From JANQLC01 sp036881805 (GTDB lineage Bacteria; Bacteroidota; Bacteroidia; Flavobacteriales; JANQLC01), in NCBI GenBank assembly GCA_036881805.1, contig JBAJNK010000103.1, forward strand, positions 1 to 8,025: DNA of 8,025 bases, in the 5' to 3' direction. The translations under genes and the position numbers were made by a program. The stretch's first letter is position 1, and each line of letters begins with the position of its first letter. This document shows positions 1 to 5,290 of the stretch, piece by piece. Below the pieces are notes generated by a model, which worked only from the letters and a program-made list of their open reading frames with translations, was not told the DNA's origin and searched no databases.

Positions 1-39
1 TCAGATTATACAGGAGGACCTGATTGAGAAGGTTCTAAA

Positions 40-480
40 TTATGTATTTCTCTTTTTTGATTTCCAAAATTTATGGTCGCAATCGATAAAGACGATAAAC
101 AAAACACTCCTTATGATATGACATATGATGCGGGGCTCGCCCTGTAGATGAAATGAAACCCAACAGGCGTCTATCGGTACATGGGTTGGGCGGTTGAAAT
201 CAGTTTTATCCGGTGGTGGAAAACTGCCATAGACCCTGAACACCTTGGATTTGGCTTCATTAAAAGTCAATCTGCTATAATCGCGTAGTCTTTCAAAAAA
301 AGTTTTTATTAAGTCGCTGTTGTTCTTTGCCAGCCCATCAGGCGTATTGCCTTGGGAAGTATCTAAATGCGCAAAAGAAAAGGAGAGGAGTTTTGAAGTA
401 TCTATATCGAACTTTTTAAGTTCGGGTTTATTAATTAACGAGCTGCGTTGGTGATGGGCTCTGTTTGTCTTTCTACTCAC
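40..480 (-). CDS. Small unnamed protein paired with a Panacea antitoxin (candidate toxin)
   Basis: A 146-residue protein starting at GTG (478-480). The start overlaps the stop of the upstream Panacea gene in the 8-mer GTGAGTAG, and the purine-rich AAAGGGG just before it can serve as ribosome binding site. Its position as second gene of a Panacea operon suggests it is the partner, probably the toxin, that the Panacea protein neutralises. Visible in the protein: a basic N-terminus (residues 2-12), a segment LLSFSFAHLD (31-40), a helical stretch FFERLRDYSRLT (61-72), and a C-terminal strand-rich part with GEPRIICHI (114-122), a hydrophobic strand LFIVFI (127-132) and DCDHKFW (133-139), then a basic tail. 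From memory the pattern 'SFxxLD ... ERLxxxSxxT ... R(I/V)xG ... FxIVxxDxxHK' recurs in small hypothetical proteins. The closing R ... hydrophobic strand ... D..H pattern loosely recalls the RelE/ParE end. No signal peptide or membrane segment is evident. That it is a gene is fairly secure; toxin function is inference. Confidence 0.72.
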   Translation of the reverse strand: MSRKTNRAHHQRSSLINKPELKKFDIDTSKLLSFSFAHLDTSQGNTPDGLAKNNSDLIKTFFERLRDYSRLTFNEAKSKVFRVYGSFPPPDKTDFNRPTHVPIDACWVSFHLQGEPRIICHIIRSVLFIVFIDCDHKFWKSKKRNT

Positions 481-994
481 CCCCTTTGCGCTGATCCATC
501 AATGATCGGTAGTGTTTTTTTATGGCTTCCATATCCATTTTTTTATCGCAGTGTTCGTAATAAGGTAAGCCTCCTCTCGCCCCAATCCACATGGGTTCAG
601 CATGTGTTATTTGCTCGAGTCTATAAGCGGAATCACCGGAATATTCATCGATTACATCATCGATTAAATCTTTTTGATCCGCTGTCATTCCACATTCAAA
701 GCAATCTGTATATTCTCGTCGGGTTAATTTGGCGTTTAGAACGGCTTCGTGTTTGAAGTGGCCCCAAACCTTTGTGCTAACGGGGCCATGCACCCAGGCT
801 TGAAAATCATCCTCTATTAAGGGCCTGTCAAAATAAGCCAGATGCCAAGCATTTATGAAGTAAATCAGCTTTTGGAGTTTGAGATGTGAAATCGATAAGC
901 CCTTGTCACTTAATTTATTGATGATATACTTTGCCAGCAGAATGGAATCCAAAACCTGGGTCTGCATTATTTTTATGTCTTCTTGCTCGTTCAT
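473..994 (-). CDS. Panacea-domain protein (SocA-like antitoxin)
   Basis: A 173-residue cytoplasmic protein with the Panacea/SocA-like domain, also annotated as DUF4065 or 'phage-associated protein'. Family hallmarks are in order: a first helix VLDSILLAKYII (14-25), LKLQKLIYFINAWHLAY (38-54), the acidic-aromatic DDFQAWVHGPV (62-72), and a late conserved THAEPMWIGAR (130-140). Proteins with this domain act as antitoxins in Panacea (PanAT) toxin-antitoxin operons, each neutralising a different partner; in Caulobacter, SocA is a proteolytic adaptor for the toxin SocB. The gene comes first in a two-gene operon, overlaps its partner by 8 bases, and has a Bacteroidota-like promoter about 25 bases upstream of the ATG at 992-994. 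A second ATG at residue 10 is possible, but the upstream one fits the promoter. The gene is AT-richer than uvrB, consistent with accessory, horizontally moving DNA. The domain call is strong; antitoxin activity follows from the family and context. Confidence 0.87.
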   Translation of the reverse strand: MNEQEDIKIMQTQVLDSILLAKYIINKLSDKGLSISHLKLQKLIYFINAWHLAYFDRPLIEDDFQAWVHGPVSTKVWGHFKHEAVLNAKLTRREYTDCFECGMTADQKDLIDDVIDEYSGDSAYRLEQITHAEPMWIGARGGLPYYEHCDKKMDMEAIKKHYRSLMDQRKGGE

Positions 995-1018
995 AGCCTA
1001 GAGAGAAACCAATGCGTA

Positions 1019-1049
1019 CGAAGATATGTCTTTGTATCAAATTATCAAA
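1019..1049 (-). promoter_or_regulatory. Bacteroidota-type promoter of the Panacea operon
   Basis: On the minus strand, TTTG (1046-1049) is followed by exactly 19 bases and then TATCTTCG (1019-1026), which matches seven of the eight positions of TAnnTTTG, treating n as free. The primary sigma factor of Bacteroidota recognises TTTG/TTG at -33 and TAnnTTTG at -7 with about 19 bases between. Transcription would start near 1012-1015, giving a leader of about 20 bases before the ATG at 994. The call rests on pattern only. Confidence 0.5.
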
Positions 1050-1302
1050 AATTAGGCCGCGATTTCCCCGGTTGTATAAATTCGGGGCCGACTCTTTTGG
1101 AAATCCAAAATATTCAAAGCGATACAGATAGCCAAGCGCCAATTTAACGCAGGTGTAGCTATATAGGTTCAGTTTGCTATATAATTGGATGGGTTGCAGG
1201 CTGAGAATCACAAAAAAAGCAGTCGTCTCAATAGGGCTTATAGGAGATATCGAGCTGATATGTGAGCGGTAAATGAGATTGCAGGGATGCTCGTCGGGAT
1301 AG

Positions 1303-1337
1303 GCCGAAATGCCTGAGCGGCTGAGCCGGTTTGATTA
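1303..1337 (+). pseudogene. Possible 5' fragment of a tRNA-Ser gene
   Basis: TGCCTGAGCGGCTGA (1310-1324), directly followed by GCCGGTTTG (1325-1333), resembles the D-arm and 5' anticodon stem of class II bacterial tRNA-Ser genes as I remember them, with about four bases missing between the two blocks. There is no matching 3' half: the expected anticodon-stem partner, long variable arm and TTCGA T-loop are absent downstream. If real it is a relic and not a functional tRNA. A chance match to a conserved D-arm remains quite possible. Confidence 0.22.
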
Positions 1338-1419
1338 TTCGCATTATAAGAGTAGTGATATCCCCCAGCAGCCGTGCCGATAGCCCTAGCCGAAGCCTAT
1401 TATTTCGTATTTTTGCCCG

Positions 1420-3414
1420 ATGGATTTTGAACTCGTTTCAGATTTTCAACCCACCGGCGATCAACCCCAAGCCATTGCGCAACTCGTCCAAGGGATTGGG
1501 CAAAACGTCAAATTTCAAACCCTGTTGGGCGTAACCGGCTCCGGCAAAACCTTCACCGCAGCCAATGTAATCCAAGCGGTGCAACGGCCTACCCTCGTAT
1601 TGGCGCATAACAAGACCTTGGCCGCACAACTATACGGCGAGTTCAAGCAATTTTTTCCCGATAATGCGGTAGAGTACTTCGTCTCCTACTACGATTATTA
1701 CCAGCCCGAGGCTTTTATCCCCGTTACGAACACCTATATCGAGAAGGATTTATCCATCAACGAAGAGATTGAAAAGCTGCGCTTGCACACCACTTCTTCG
1801 CTGCTCAGCGGCAGGCGTGATGTATTGGTAGTCGCCTCTGTATCCTGTCTGTACGGCGTGGGTAACCCCACGGAGTTTCACAAAAGCGTCATCTCCATCG
1901 CCCGCGGTGATATCCTACCGCGGAATAAATTCTTATTGCAATTGGTATCGGGTTTGTACTCGAGGACGGAATCCGATTTGGGCCGGGGCAACTTTCGCGT
2001 GCGGGGGGATACCGTAGATGTCTTTCCGGCTTATTCCGATACGGCTGTTCGCGTCCACTTCTGGGATATGGAGATCGAAGCCATCGAAGCCTTTGACCCG
2101 CAGCGCAATTCCATTTTAACGCGTTGTGATGCGTTCGACCTCTACCCGGCCAACCTCTTTGTCACTTCTCCCGAATGCCTGAAAGCGGCTGTGGAGCAGA
2201 TCGAGCACGACCTGGTCGAGCGGGTGCAATACTTTGCGGATACGGGAAAGAACTTGGAGGCCAAACGATTGGAAGAACGGACGCGATTTGATCTGGAGAT
2301 GATGAAGGAGCTCGGCTATTGCGCCGGCATTGAAAACTATTCGCGATATCTGGACGGCCGCCCGCCCCATACGCGTCCCTTTTGCCTCTTGGATTACTTC
2401 CCCAGGGATTATCTAATGGTGGTGGATGAAAGCCACGTGACCATCCCACAAGTACACGCCATGTACGGCGGCGATCGCAGCCGAAAGGAGACCTTGGTCG
2501 AGTACGGCTTTCGCCTGCCCGCCGCTTTGGACAACCGCCCGTTACAATTCGAGGAATTTGAAGCCTTGCAGAATCAGGTGCTGTTTGTCAGTGCCACACC
2601 CGCGGATTACGAATTGCAAAAAAGTGAAGGAATAGTCGTGGAACAGGTGATTCGGCCCACCGGCTTACTCGACCCCAAGATCGATGTGCGTCCCAGTCAA
2701 AACCAAATCGACGACTTGATAGTGGAAATTCAGGCGTGCGCGGTGCAGCATGAGCGCGTACTGGTCACCACGCTGACCAAGCGGATGGCGGAAGAGTTGA
2801 CCCAGTACTTGACTCGCCTGCGCATTCGCTCGCGTTACATCCATTCCGATATCGATACGCTGGAACGCGTGGCGATTATGCAGGATTTGCGAAAAGGCGT
2901 TTTTGATGTACTGGTAGGGGTTAATTTACTGCGAGAAGGCTTAGACTTGCCCGAGGTATCGCGGGTCGCCATTATCGATGCGGACAAAGAAGGGTTTTTG
3001 CGCTCCCATCGATCCCTGACGCAGACCGCCGGACGCGCGGCGAGAAATGTAGGTGGTCGAGTCATCATGTATGCGGATAAAATGACGGAGAGCATGCAAA
3101 AGACCATTGAAGAAACCCAGCGTAGGCGTGAAAAACAAATCGCATACAACCGGGAGAACGACATCACACCCCAACCGCTGCATAAGCAGATAGATAATGC
3201 GTTAAGCCCGGAAAAAAGGCGGGATGGCAACTATCCAATCCAGGAAAACGGGGGAGTAGCTGCCGAGCCCGACGTCGCCTACCTGAGTCCAAGAGATATA
3301 GAGAAAAAAATACGAGAAACCCGAAAAGCCATGGAACAGGCAGCCAAAGCCTTGGATTTTATCGAGGCCGCCCGCCTGCGCGATGCCCTGCAATCCTGGA
3401 AGGCGAAAATCTAA
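1420..3414 (+). CDS. uvrB: Excinuclease ABC subunit UvrB
   Basis: A full-length 664-residue UvrB, the damage-verifying helicase-like subunit of nucleotide-excision repair. It is delivered to lesions by UvrA and recruits UvrC for incision. Visible in order: the N-terminal F.PTGDQPQAI (9-19), Walker A GVTGSGKT (37-44), the beta-hairpin region YYDYYQPEAFIP (90-101) that inserts behind the damaged strand, the UvrB signature LLDYFP (323-328), Walker B/DEAH-like VVDESH (334-339), SATP (391-394), helicase motifs VGVNLLREGLDLPEV (499-513) and QTAGRAARN (535-543), and a C-terminal UVR motif (about 627-657) that binds UvrC. Length is normal for the family. The ATG at 1420 puts MDFELVSDFQPTGDQP at the usual N-terminus. 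No clear promoter was found. Oddity: the last 44 bases of the gene are repeated 207 bp downstream, and the second copy lacks the stop codon. Confidence 0.98.
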   Translation: MDFELVSDFQPTGDQPQAIAQLVQGIGQNVKFQTLLGVTGSGKTFTAANVIQAVQRPTLVLAHNKTLAAQLYGEFKQFFPDNAVEYFVSYYDYYQPEAFIPVTNTYIEKDLSINEEIEKLRLHTTSSLLSGRRDVLVVASVSCLYGVGNPTEFHKSVISIARGDILPRNKFLLQLVSGLYSRTESDLGRGNFRVRGDTVDVFPAYSDTAVRVHFWDMEIEAIEAFDPQRNSILTRCDAFDLYPANLFVTSPECLKAAVEQIEHDLVERVQYFADTGKNLEAKRLEERTRFDLEMMKELGYCAGIENYSRYLDGRPPHTRPFCLLDYFPRDYLMVVDESHVTIPQVHAMYGGDRSRKETLVEYGFRLPAALDNRPLQFEEFEALQNQVLFVSATPADYELQKSEGIVVEQVIRPTGLLDPKIDVRPSQNQIDDLIVEIQACAVQHERVLVTTLTKRMAEELTQYLTRLRIRSRYIHSDIDTLERVAIMQDLRKGVFDVLVGVNLLREGLDLPEVSRVAIIDADKEGFLRSHRSLTQTAGRAARNVGGRVIMYADKMTESMQKTIEETQRRREKQIAYNRENDITPQPLHKQIDNALSPEKRRDGNYPIQENGGVAAEPDVAYLSPRDIEKKIRETRKAMEQAAKALDFIEAARLRDALQSWKAKI

Positions 3415-3425
3415 TCCAAACGCAT
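3371..3425 (+). repeat. 55-bp direct repeat, copy 1 (uvrB 3' end)
   Basis: This segment covers the final codons of uvrB, its TAA stop (3412-3414) and 11 following bases. It recurs at 3578-3632 with one difference, T3412 versus C3619. The two copies flank the 14-bp tandem array. Confidence 0.95.
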
Positions 3426-3428
3426 CCC

Positions 3429-3580
3429 AAATGCAATAACCCCACTGCGATAACCCTATGCAGTAATCCGAACGTGATAACCCCACTGCAATAGCCCGGC
3501 TGCAATAACCCCACTGCGATAACCCAAATGCAATAACCCGGCTGCAATAAACCCACTGCGATAACCCTATGCAATAACCC
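3429..3580 (+). repeat. Tandem array of eleven 13-14 bp units
   Basis: Eleven adjoining units of consensus NNcTGCRATAACCC. Starts are at 3429, 3443, 3457, 3470, 3484, 3498, 3512, 3526, 3540, 3554 and 3568; nine units are 14 bp and two (3457, 3568) are 13 bp. Variation is concentrated in the first three bases (aaa, cac, tat, gaa, ggc) and at R. The unit CACTGCGATAACCC occurs three times exactly (3443, 3512, 3554) and AAATGCAATAACCC twice (3429, 3526), so some of the array was copied in blocks. Units contain in-frame TAA triplets and 14 is not a multiple of 3, so it is not coding on the plus strand. There is no CRISPR-like spacer and no palindrome in the unit. The flanking uvrB sequence CTGCGCGATGCCC then TGCAATCC resembles two units, which suggests the array grew from the uvrB tail. 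Confidence 0.93.
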
Positions 3581-3632
3581 GCCTGCGCGATGCCCTGCAA
3601 TCCTGGAAGGCGAAAATCCAATCCAAACGCAT
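3578..3632 (+). repeat. 55-bp direct repeat, copy 2 (uvrB tail without its stop)
   Basis: This is a second copy of the uvrB 3' end, 207 bp (69 codons) after the first and sharing three bases with the last array unit. At the position of the uvrB stop it reads CAA (3619-3621). In the uvrB frame it would continue Q-S-K-R-M-A-K and stop at 3640-3642. It has no start codon of its own and is not expected to be translated. Confidence 0.95.
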
Positions 3633-3665
3633 GGCGAAGTAAATAGATCGATACAGCCTGTAAAA

Positions 3666-3697
3666 TTGGCTTTTCTCCTTAAATTGAATTATATTTA
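3666..3697 (+). promoter_or_regulatory. Putative promoter of xer-hpf
   Basis: TTG (3666-3668), a 21-base spacer, then TATATTTA (3690-3697), which differs from the Bacteroidota -7 element TAnnTTTG only in the last base. Transcription would begin near 3702-3704, about 13-15 bases before the xer ATG. The spacer is slightly long but within the 17-23 range described for Flavobacterium. Confidence 0.42.
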
Positions 3698-3716
3698 CCC
3701 CGCATAAATACAGTGT

Positions 3717-4637
3717 ATGCACATCCAAAAGTTTATCGATCACCTCCGGTATGCCAGGCGTTACACCTCGCATACCATCTGTGCATACAGTAGCGATTTG
3801 GCGGAGTTTAAAGCCTATCTCGACGCGCGGCAAATTCCCTTAACCGCGGTAAATGCGCCCATCGTTCGGGGGTGGATTGTGCACTTGGCCGACCGCAAAT
3901 TGGCCCACAGCAGCATCAACCGAAAGATCAGCAGCCTGAAGCGTTTCTATCGGTTCCTCGTGGAGGTCAAAGCCATCGATGAAAATCCAACGCTGGGAAT
4001 CGCCAAGCTCAAAACGCCTAGAAAAGTACATACGGTCTATTCAGAAGAAGAGGTAGACAAAGCGGTAAGCGGCGGTTTTTTTCAGCGTCTTTCGCGCTTT
4101 GAACGGATTCGAAATCGAGCCATTATGGAAACCTTCTATCAAACCGGTATGCGGTTGGGTGAGCTCATCGGTTTACAGCTCGAGGACGTAAGCCTCGCTG
4201 AAAGCTTCTTTTTGGTATGGGGAAAGCGCAACAAAGCGCGCAAAATTCCGATCACGCCCAATTTAAAAAGCATTTTAATACGATATCGATGCGAGCGAGA
4301 TCATTTGAAAAATGAGGCTGCAGATTCCTTTTTTTTAACTGAAAAGGGGAAGGCGCTGTACCCCAAACTCGTTTACCGCTTGGTATATGTATGCCTCAGC
4401 TGTGCGACGACAAAAACCGAAAAGAGTCCCCATATGTTGCGCCATACCTTTGCCACGCATCTGCTTCAAAGGGGGGCGGATTTAAATTCGATTAAGGAAC
4501 TGCTGGGACATGCGGGACTAGCAGCCACACAAATTTACCTACAAAACGATATTGAAAGTCTGAAGAATGTGTATAACCGAGCCCATCCCCGTGGCTCACA
4601 ATCGCAATGCCATGAATATACAAGTGCAAGCCGTTAA
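3717..4637 (+). CDS. xerC: Tyrosine recombinase of the XerC/XerD type
   Basis: A 306-residue tyrosine recombinase. It has the N-terminal SAM-like core-binding domain (about 1-85, with YARRYTSHTICAYSSDLAEF) and a C-terminal catalytic domain (about 105-285). The catalytic set is complete: R146 in TGMRLGEL, K170 in WGKRNKARKIPI, H239 and R242 in HMLRHTFATHLL, H265 in LLGHAG, and the nucleophile Y274 in TQIYLQ. Xer proteins resolve chromosome dimers at dif. Whether this one is the XerC or XerD orthologue cannot be decided from sequence alone, so the symbol is provisional. The length is near the usual 295-300, with a short tail (about 290-306) that overlaps hpf. Position next to hpf and the tRNA-tuf cluster argues for a housekeeping recombinase and not a mobile-element integrase. 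A direct-repeat/tandem array lies just upstream, but nothing shows the protein acts on it. Confidence 0.93.
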   Translation: MHIQKFIDHLRYARRYTSHTICAYSSDLAEFKAYLDARQIPLTAVNAPIVRGWIVHLADRKLAHSSINRKISSLKRFYRFLVEVKAIDENPTLGIAKLKTPRKVHTVYSEEEVDKAVSGGFFQRLSRFERIRNRAIMETFYQTGMRLGELIGLQLEDVSLAESFFLVWGKRNKARKIPITPNLKSILIRYRCERDHLKNEAADSFFLTEKGKALYPKLVYRLVYVCLSCATTKTEKSPHMLRHTFATHLLQRGADLNSIKELLGHAGLAATQIYLQNDIESLKNVYNRAHPRGSQSQCHEYTSASR

Positions 4638-4911
4638 CTTTAACGCAGGAGCCGAACTGTGCGATTTTATAGCGAAAAAGTATGCCAAGCTCAGGAATTA
4701 TTACGATAAAATCACGGCGATTCAGGTGTATTTGAAAGTAGCGAACACGCCCGATAAGCGAAATAAGGTGGTAGAGACCAAGCTATCCATCCCAAGGGAA
4801 GAGATCGTGGTCAAAAAGACTTGTCGTACTTTTGAGGAAGGGACAGACCTTTCGCTCGATATCTTAAAGCGTCGGATTTCCAGGTGCAAAGAAAAGACAA
4901 AAATCCATTAG
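4612..4911 (+). CDS. hpf: Short ribosome hibernation promoting factor (HPF/RaiA family)
   Basis: A 99-residue protein of the HPF/YfiA family, which binds the 30S decoding centre of idle ribosomes and promotes hibernation or dimerisation. Typical features: N-terminal strand MNIQVQAVNFNAG (1-13), helix ELCDFIAKKYAKLRNYYDKI (15-34), strand AIQVYLKV (36-43), VVETKLSIP (53-61), and the second helix FEEGTDLSLDILKRRISRCKEK (74-95). It is the short form and lacks the C-terminal dimerisation domain of long HPF. I start at the ATG at 4612. An in-frame ATG at 4567 would add 15 residues with no family similarity. With this start the gene overlaps xer by 26 bases, suggesting co-transcription and translational coupling. 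A hairpin terminator follows 45 bases after the stop. Confidence 0.9.
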   Translation: MNIQVQAVNFNAGAELCDFIAKKYAKLRNYYDKITAIQVYLKVANTPDKRNKVVETKLSIPREEIVVKKTCRTFEEGTDLSLDILKRRISRCKEKTKIH

Positions 4912-4927
4912 AAGCCCATATATCTTT

Positions 4928-4956
4928 TTGGGGTTTTAAAAAACTTTATACATTTG
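4928..4956 (+). promoter_or_regulatory. Strong Bacteroidota-type promoter of the tRNA-tuf operon
   Basis: TTG (4928-4930, within TTTTTG), an 18-base A/T-rich spacer, then TACATTTG (4949-4956), a perfect TAnnTTTG. This is the best promoter match in the window and lies about 42 bases before the first tRNA. Transcription is expected to start about 4961-4964, inside the 5' arm of the terminator hairpin described separately. Confidence 0.75.
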
Positions 4957-4987
4957 CAGTCCGTAAAAAATACGGGCTGTTCTTTTT
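4957..4987 (+). terminator. Rho-independent-type terminator after hpf
   Basis: CAGTCCGTA (4957-4965) pairs over nine positions, one of them a G-T wobble, with TACGGGCTG (4971-4979) around an A5 loop. The stem is followed by TTCTTTTT. It would end read-through from xer-hpf. It overlaps the start region of the tRNA-tuf promoter. Confidence 0.7.
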
Positions 4988-4997
4988 GTTACAGGTT

Positions 4998-5071
4998 GCC
5001 GGTGTAGCTCAGCTGGCTAGAGCACGTGATTTGTAATCTCGGGGTCGGGGGTTCGAATCCCTTCACCGGCT
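4998..5071 (+). tRNA. tRNA-Thr (anticodon UGU)
   Basis: Seven-pair acceptor stem GCCGGTG (4998-5004) with CACCGGC (5064-5070), discriminator T5071, D-arm GCTC...GAGC, anticodon TGT at 5032-5034 in loop TTTGTAA, and T-loop TTCGAAT (5052-5058). CCA is not encoded. The anticodon stem has a T-T mismatch (5027/5039, tRNA positions 29-41), and the T-stem ends in two G-T pairs. Confidence 0.95.
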
Positions 5072-5101
5072 CGTTATAAGAAATGAGGCGGAATCCATTG
5101 G

Positions 5102-5184
5102 GGGGAGATACTCAAGCGGTCAACGAGGGCAGACTGTAAATCTGTTGGTCTTTACCTTCGCAGGTTCGAATCCTGCTCTCCCCA
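5102..5184 (+). tRNA. tRNA-Tyr (anticodon GUA)
   Basis: A class II tRNA of 83 nt. The acceptor GGGGAGA (5102-5108) pairs with TCTCCCC (5177-5183), the discriminator is A5184, the anticodon GTA is at 5136-5138 in loop CTGTAAA, a long variable arm spans about 5146-5159, and the T-arm is GCAGG TTCGAAT CCTGC. CCA is not encoded. Confidence 0.96.
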
Positions 5185-5208
5185 CATTGGCTTTTCATCC
5201 TTATATAA

Positions 5209-5284
5209 GCGGGAGTAGCTCAGTGGGTAGAGCATCAGCCTTCCAAGCTGAATGTCGCGAGTTCGAGGCTCGTCTCCCGCTCCA
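5209..5284 (+). tRNA. tRNA-Gly (anticodon UCC)
   Basis: The acceptor GCGGGAG (5209-5215) pairs with CTCCCGC (5274-5280), discriminator T5281, with CCA encoded at 5282-5284. The anticodon stem TCAGC/GCTGA holds loop CTTCCAA with anticodon TCC at 5242-5244. Confidence 0.96.
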
Positions 5285-5290
5285 GGCGTT

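Larger units (their letters stand above)
995..1419. other. Gene-poor spacer between the Panacea operon and uvrB
   Basis: About 425 bases with no convincing gene. A 98-codon minus-strand frame (915-1211) runs through it into the Panacea gene, but it shows no recognisable motif, overlaps a confident gene in another frame, and covers the promoter at 1019-1049, so I treat it as chance. Short plus-strand frames (for example one ending in the 1280s) are too short to call. The spacer holds the Panacea promoter at its left end and a tRNA-Ser-like fragment at about 1303-1337. I could not find a TTTG/TAnnTTTG pair correctly spaced for uvrB. TATTTTTG at 1408-1415 fits the -7 element but lies against the start codon and has no -33 partner. 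Confidence 0.5.

Noticed and set aside
14..37. Possible terminator after the minus-strand operon (AGGACCT / AGGTTCT)
   Set aside because: The stem is short with a mismatch and no T-run follows on the minus strand.
2..121. Plus-strand frame open from the window edge (QIIQEDLIEKVL...) that might be the end of an upstream gene
   Set aside because: It is only 39 codons long, runs into the convergent partner gene by about 80 bases, and becomes low-complexity. The upstream sequence is not available.
915..1211. 98-codon minus-strand open frame in the spacer upstream of the Panacea gene
   Set aside because: It overlaps the Panacea gene in another frame, covers its promoter, and shows no family motif.
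1408..1415. TATTTTTG as -7 element of a uvrB promoter
   Set aside because: It ends five bases before the ATG and has no TTG/TTTG at the right distance upstream.
3429..3580. CRISPR array or DnaA-box cluster
   Set aside because: Units adjoin without spacers, and the minus-strand TTAT core is not followed by the CACA of a DnaA box.
3202..3621. Minus-strand frames with repeated GYC/GLSQWGYC peptides
   Set aside because: They are translations of the 14-bp array and the antisense uvrB end. The unit length is not a multiple of three and no start context is seen.
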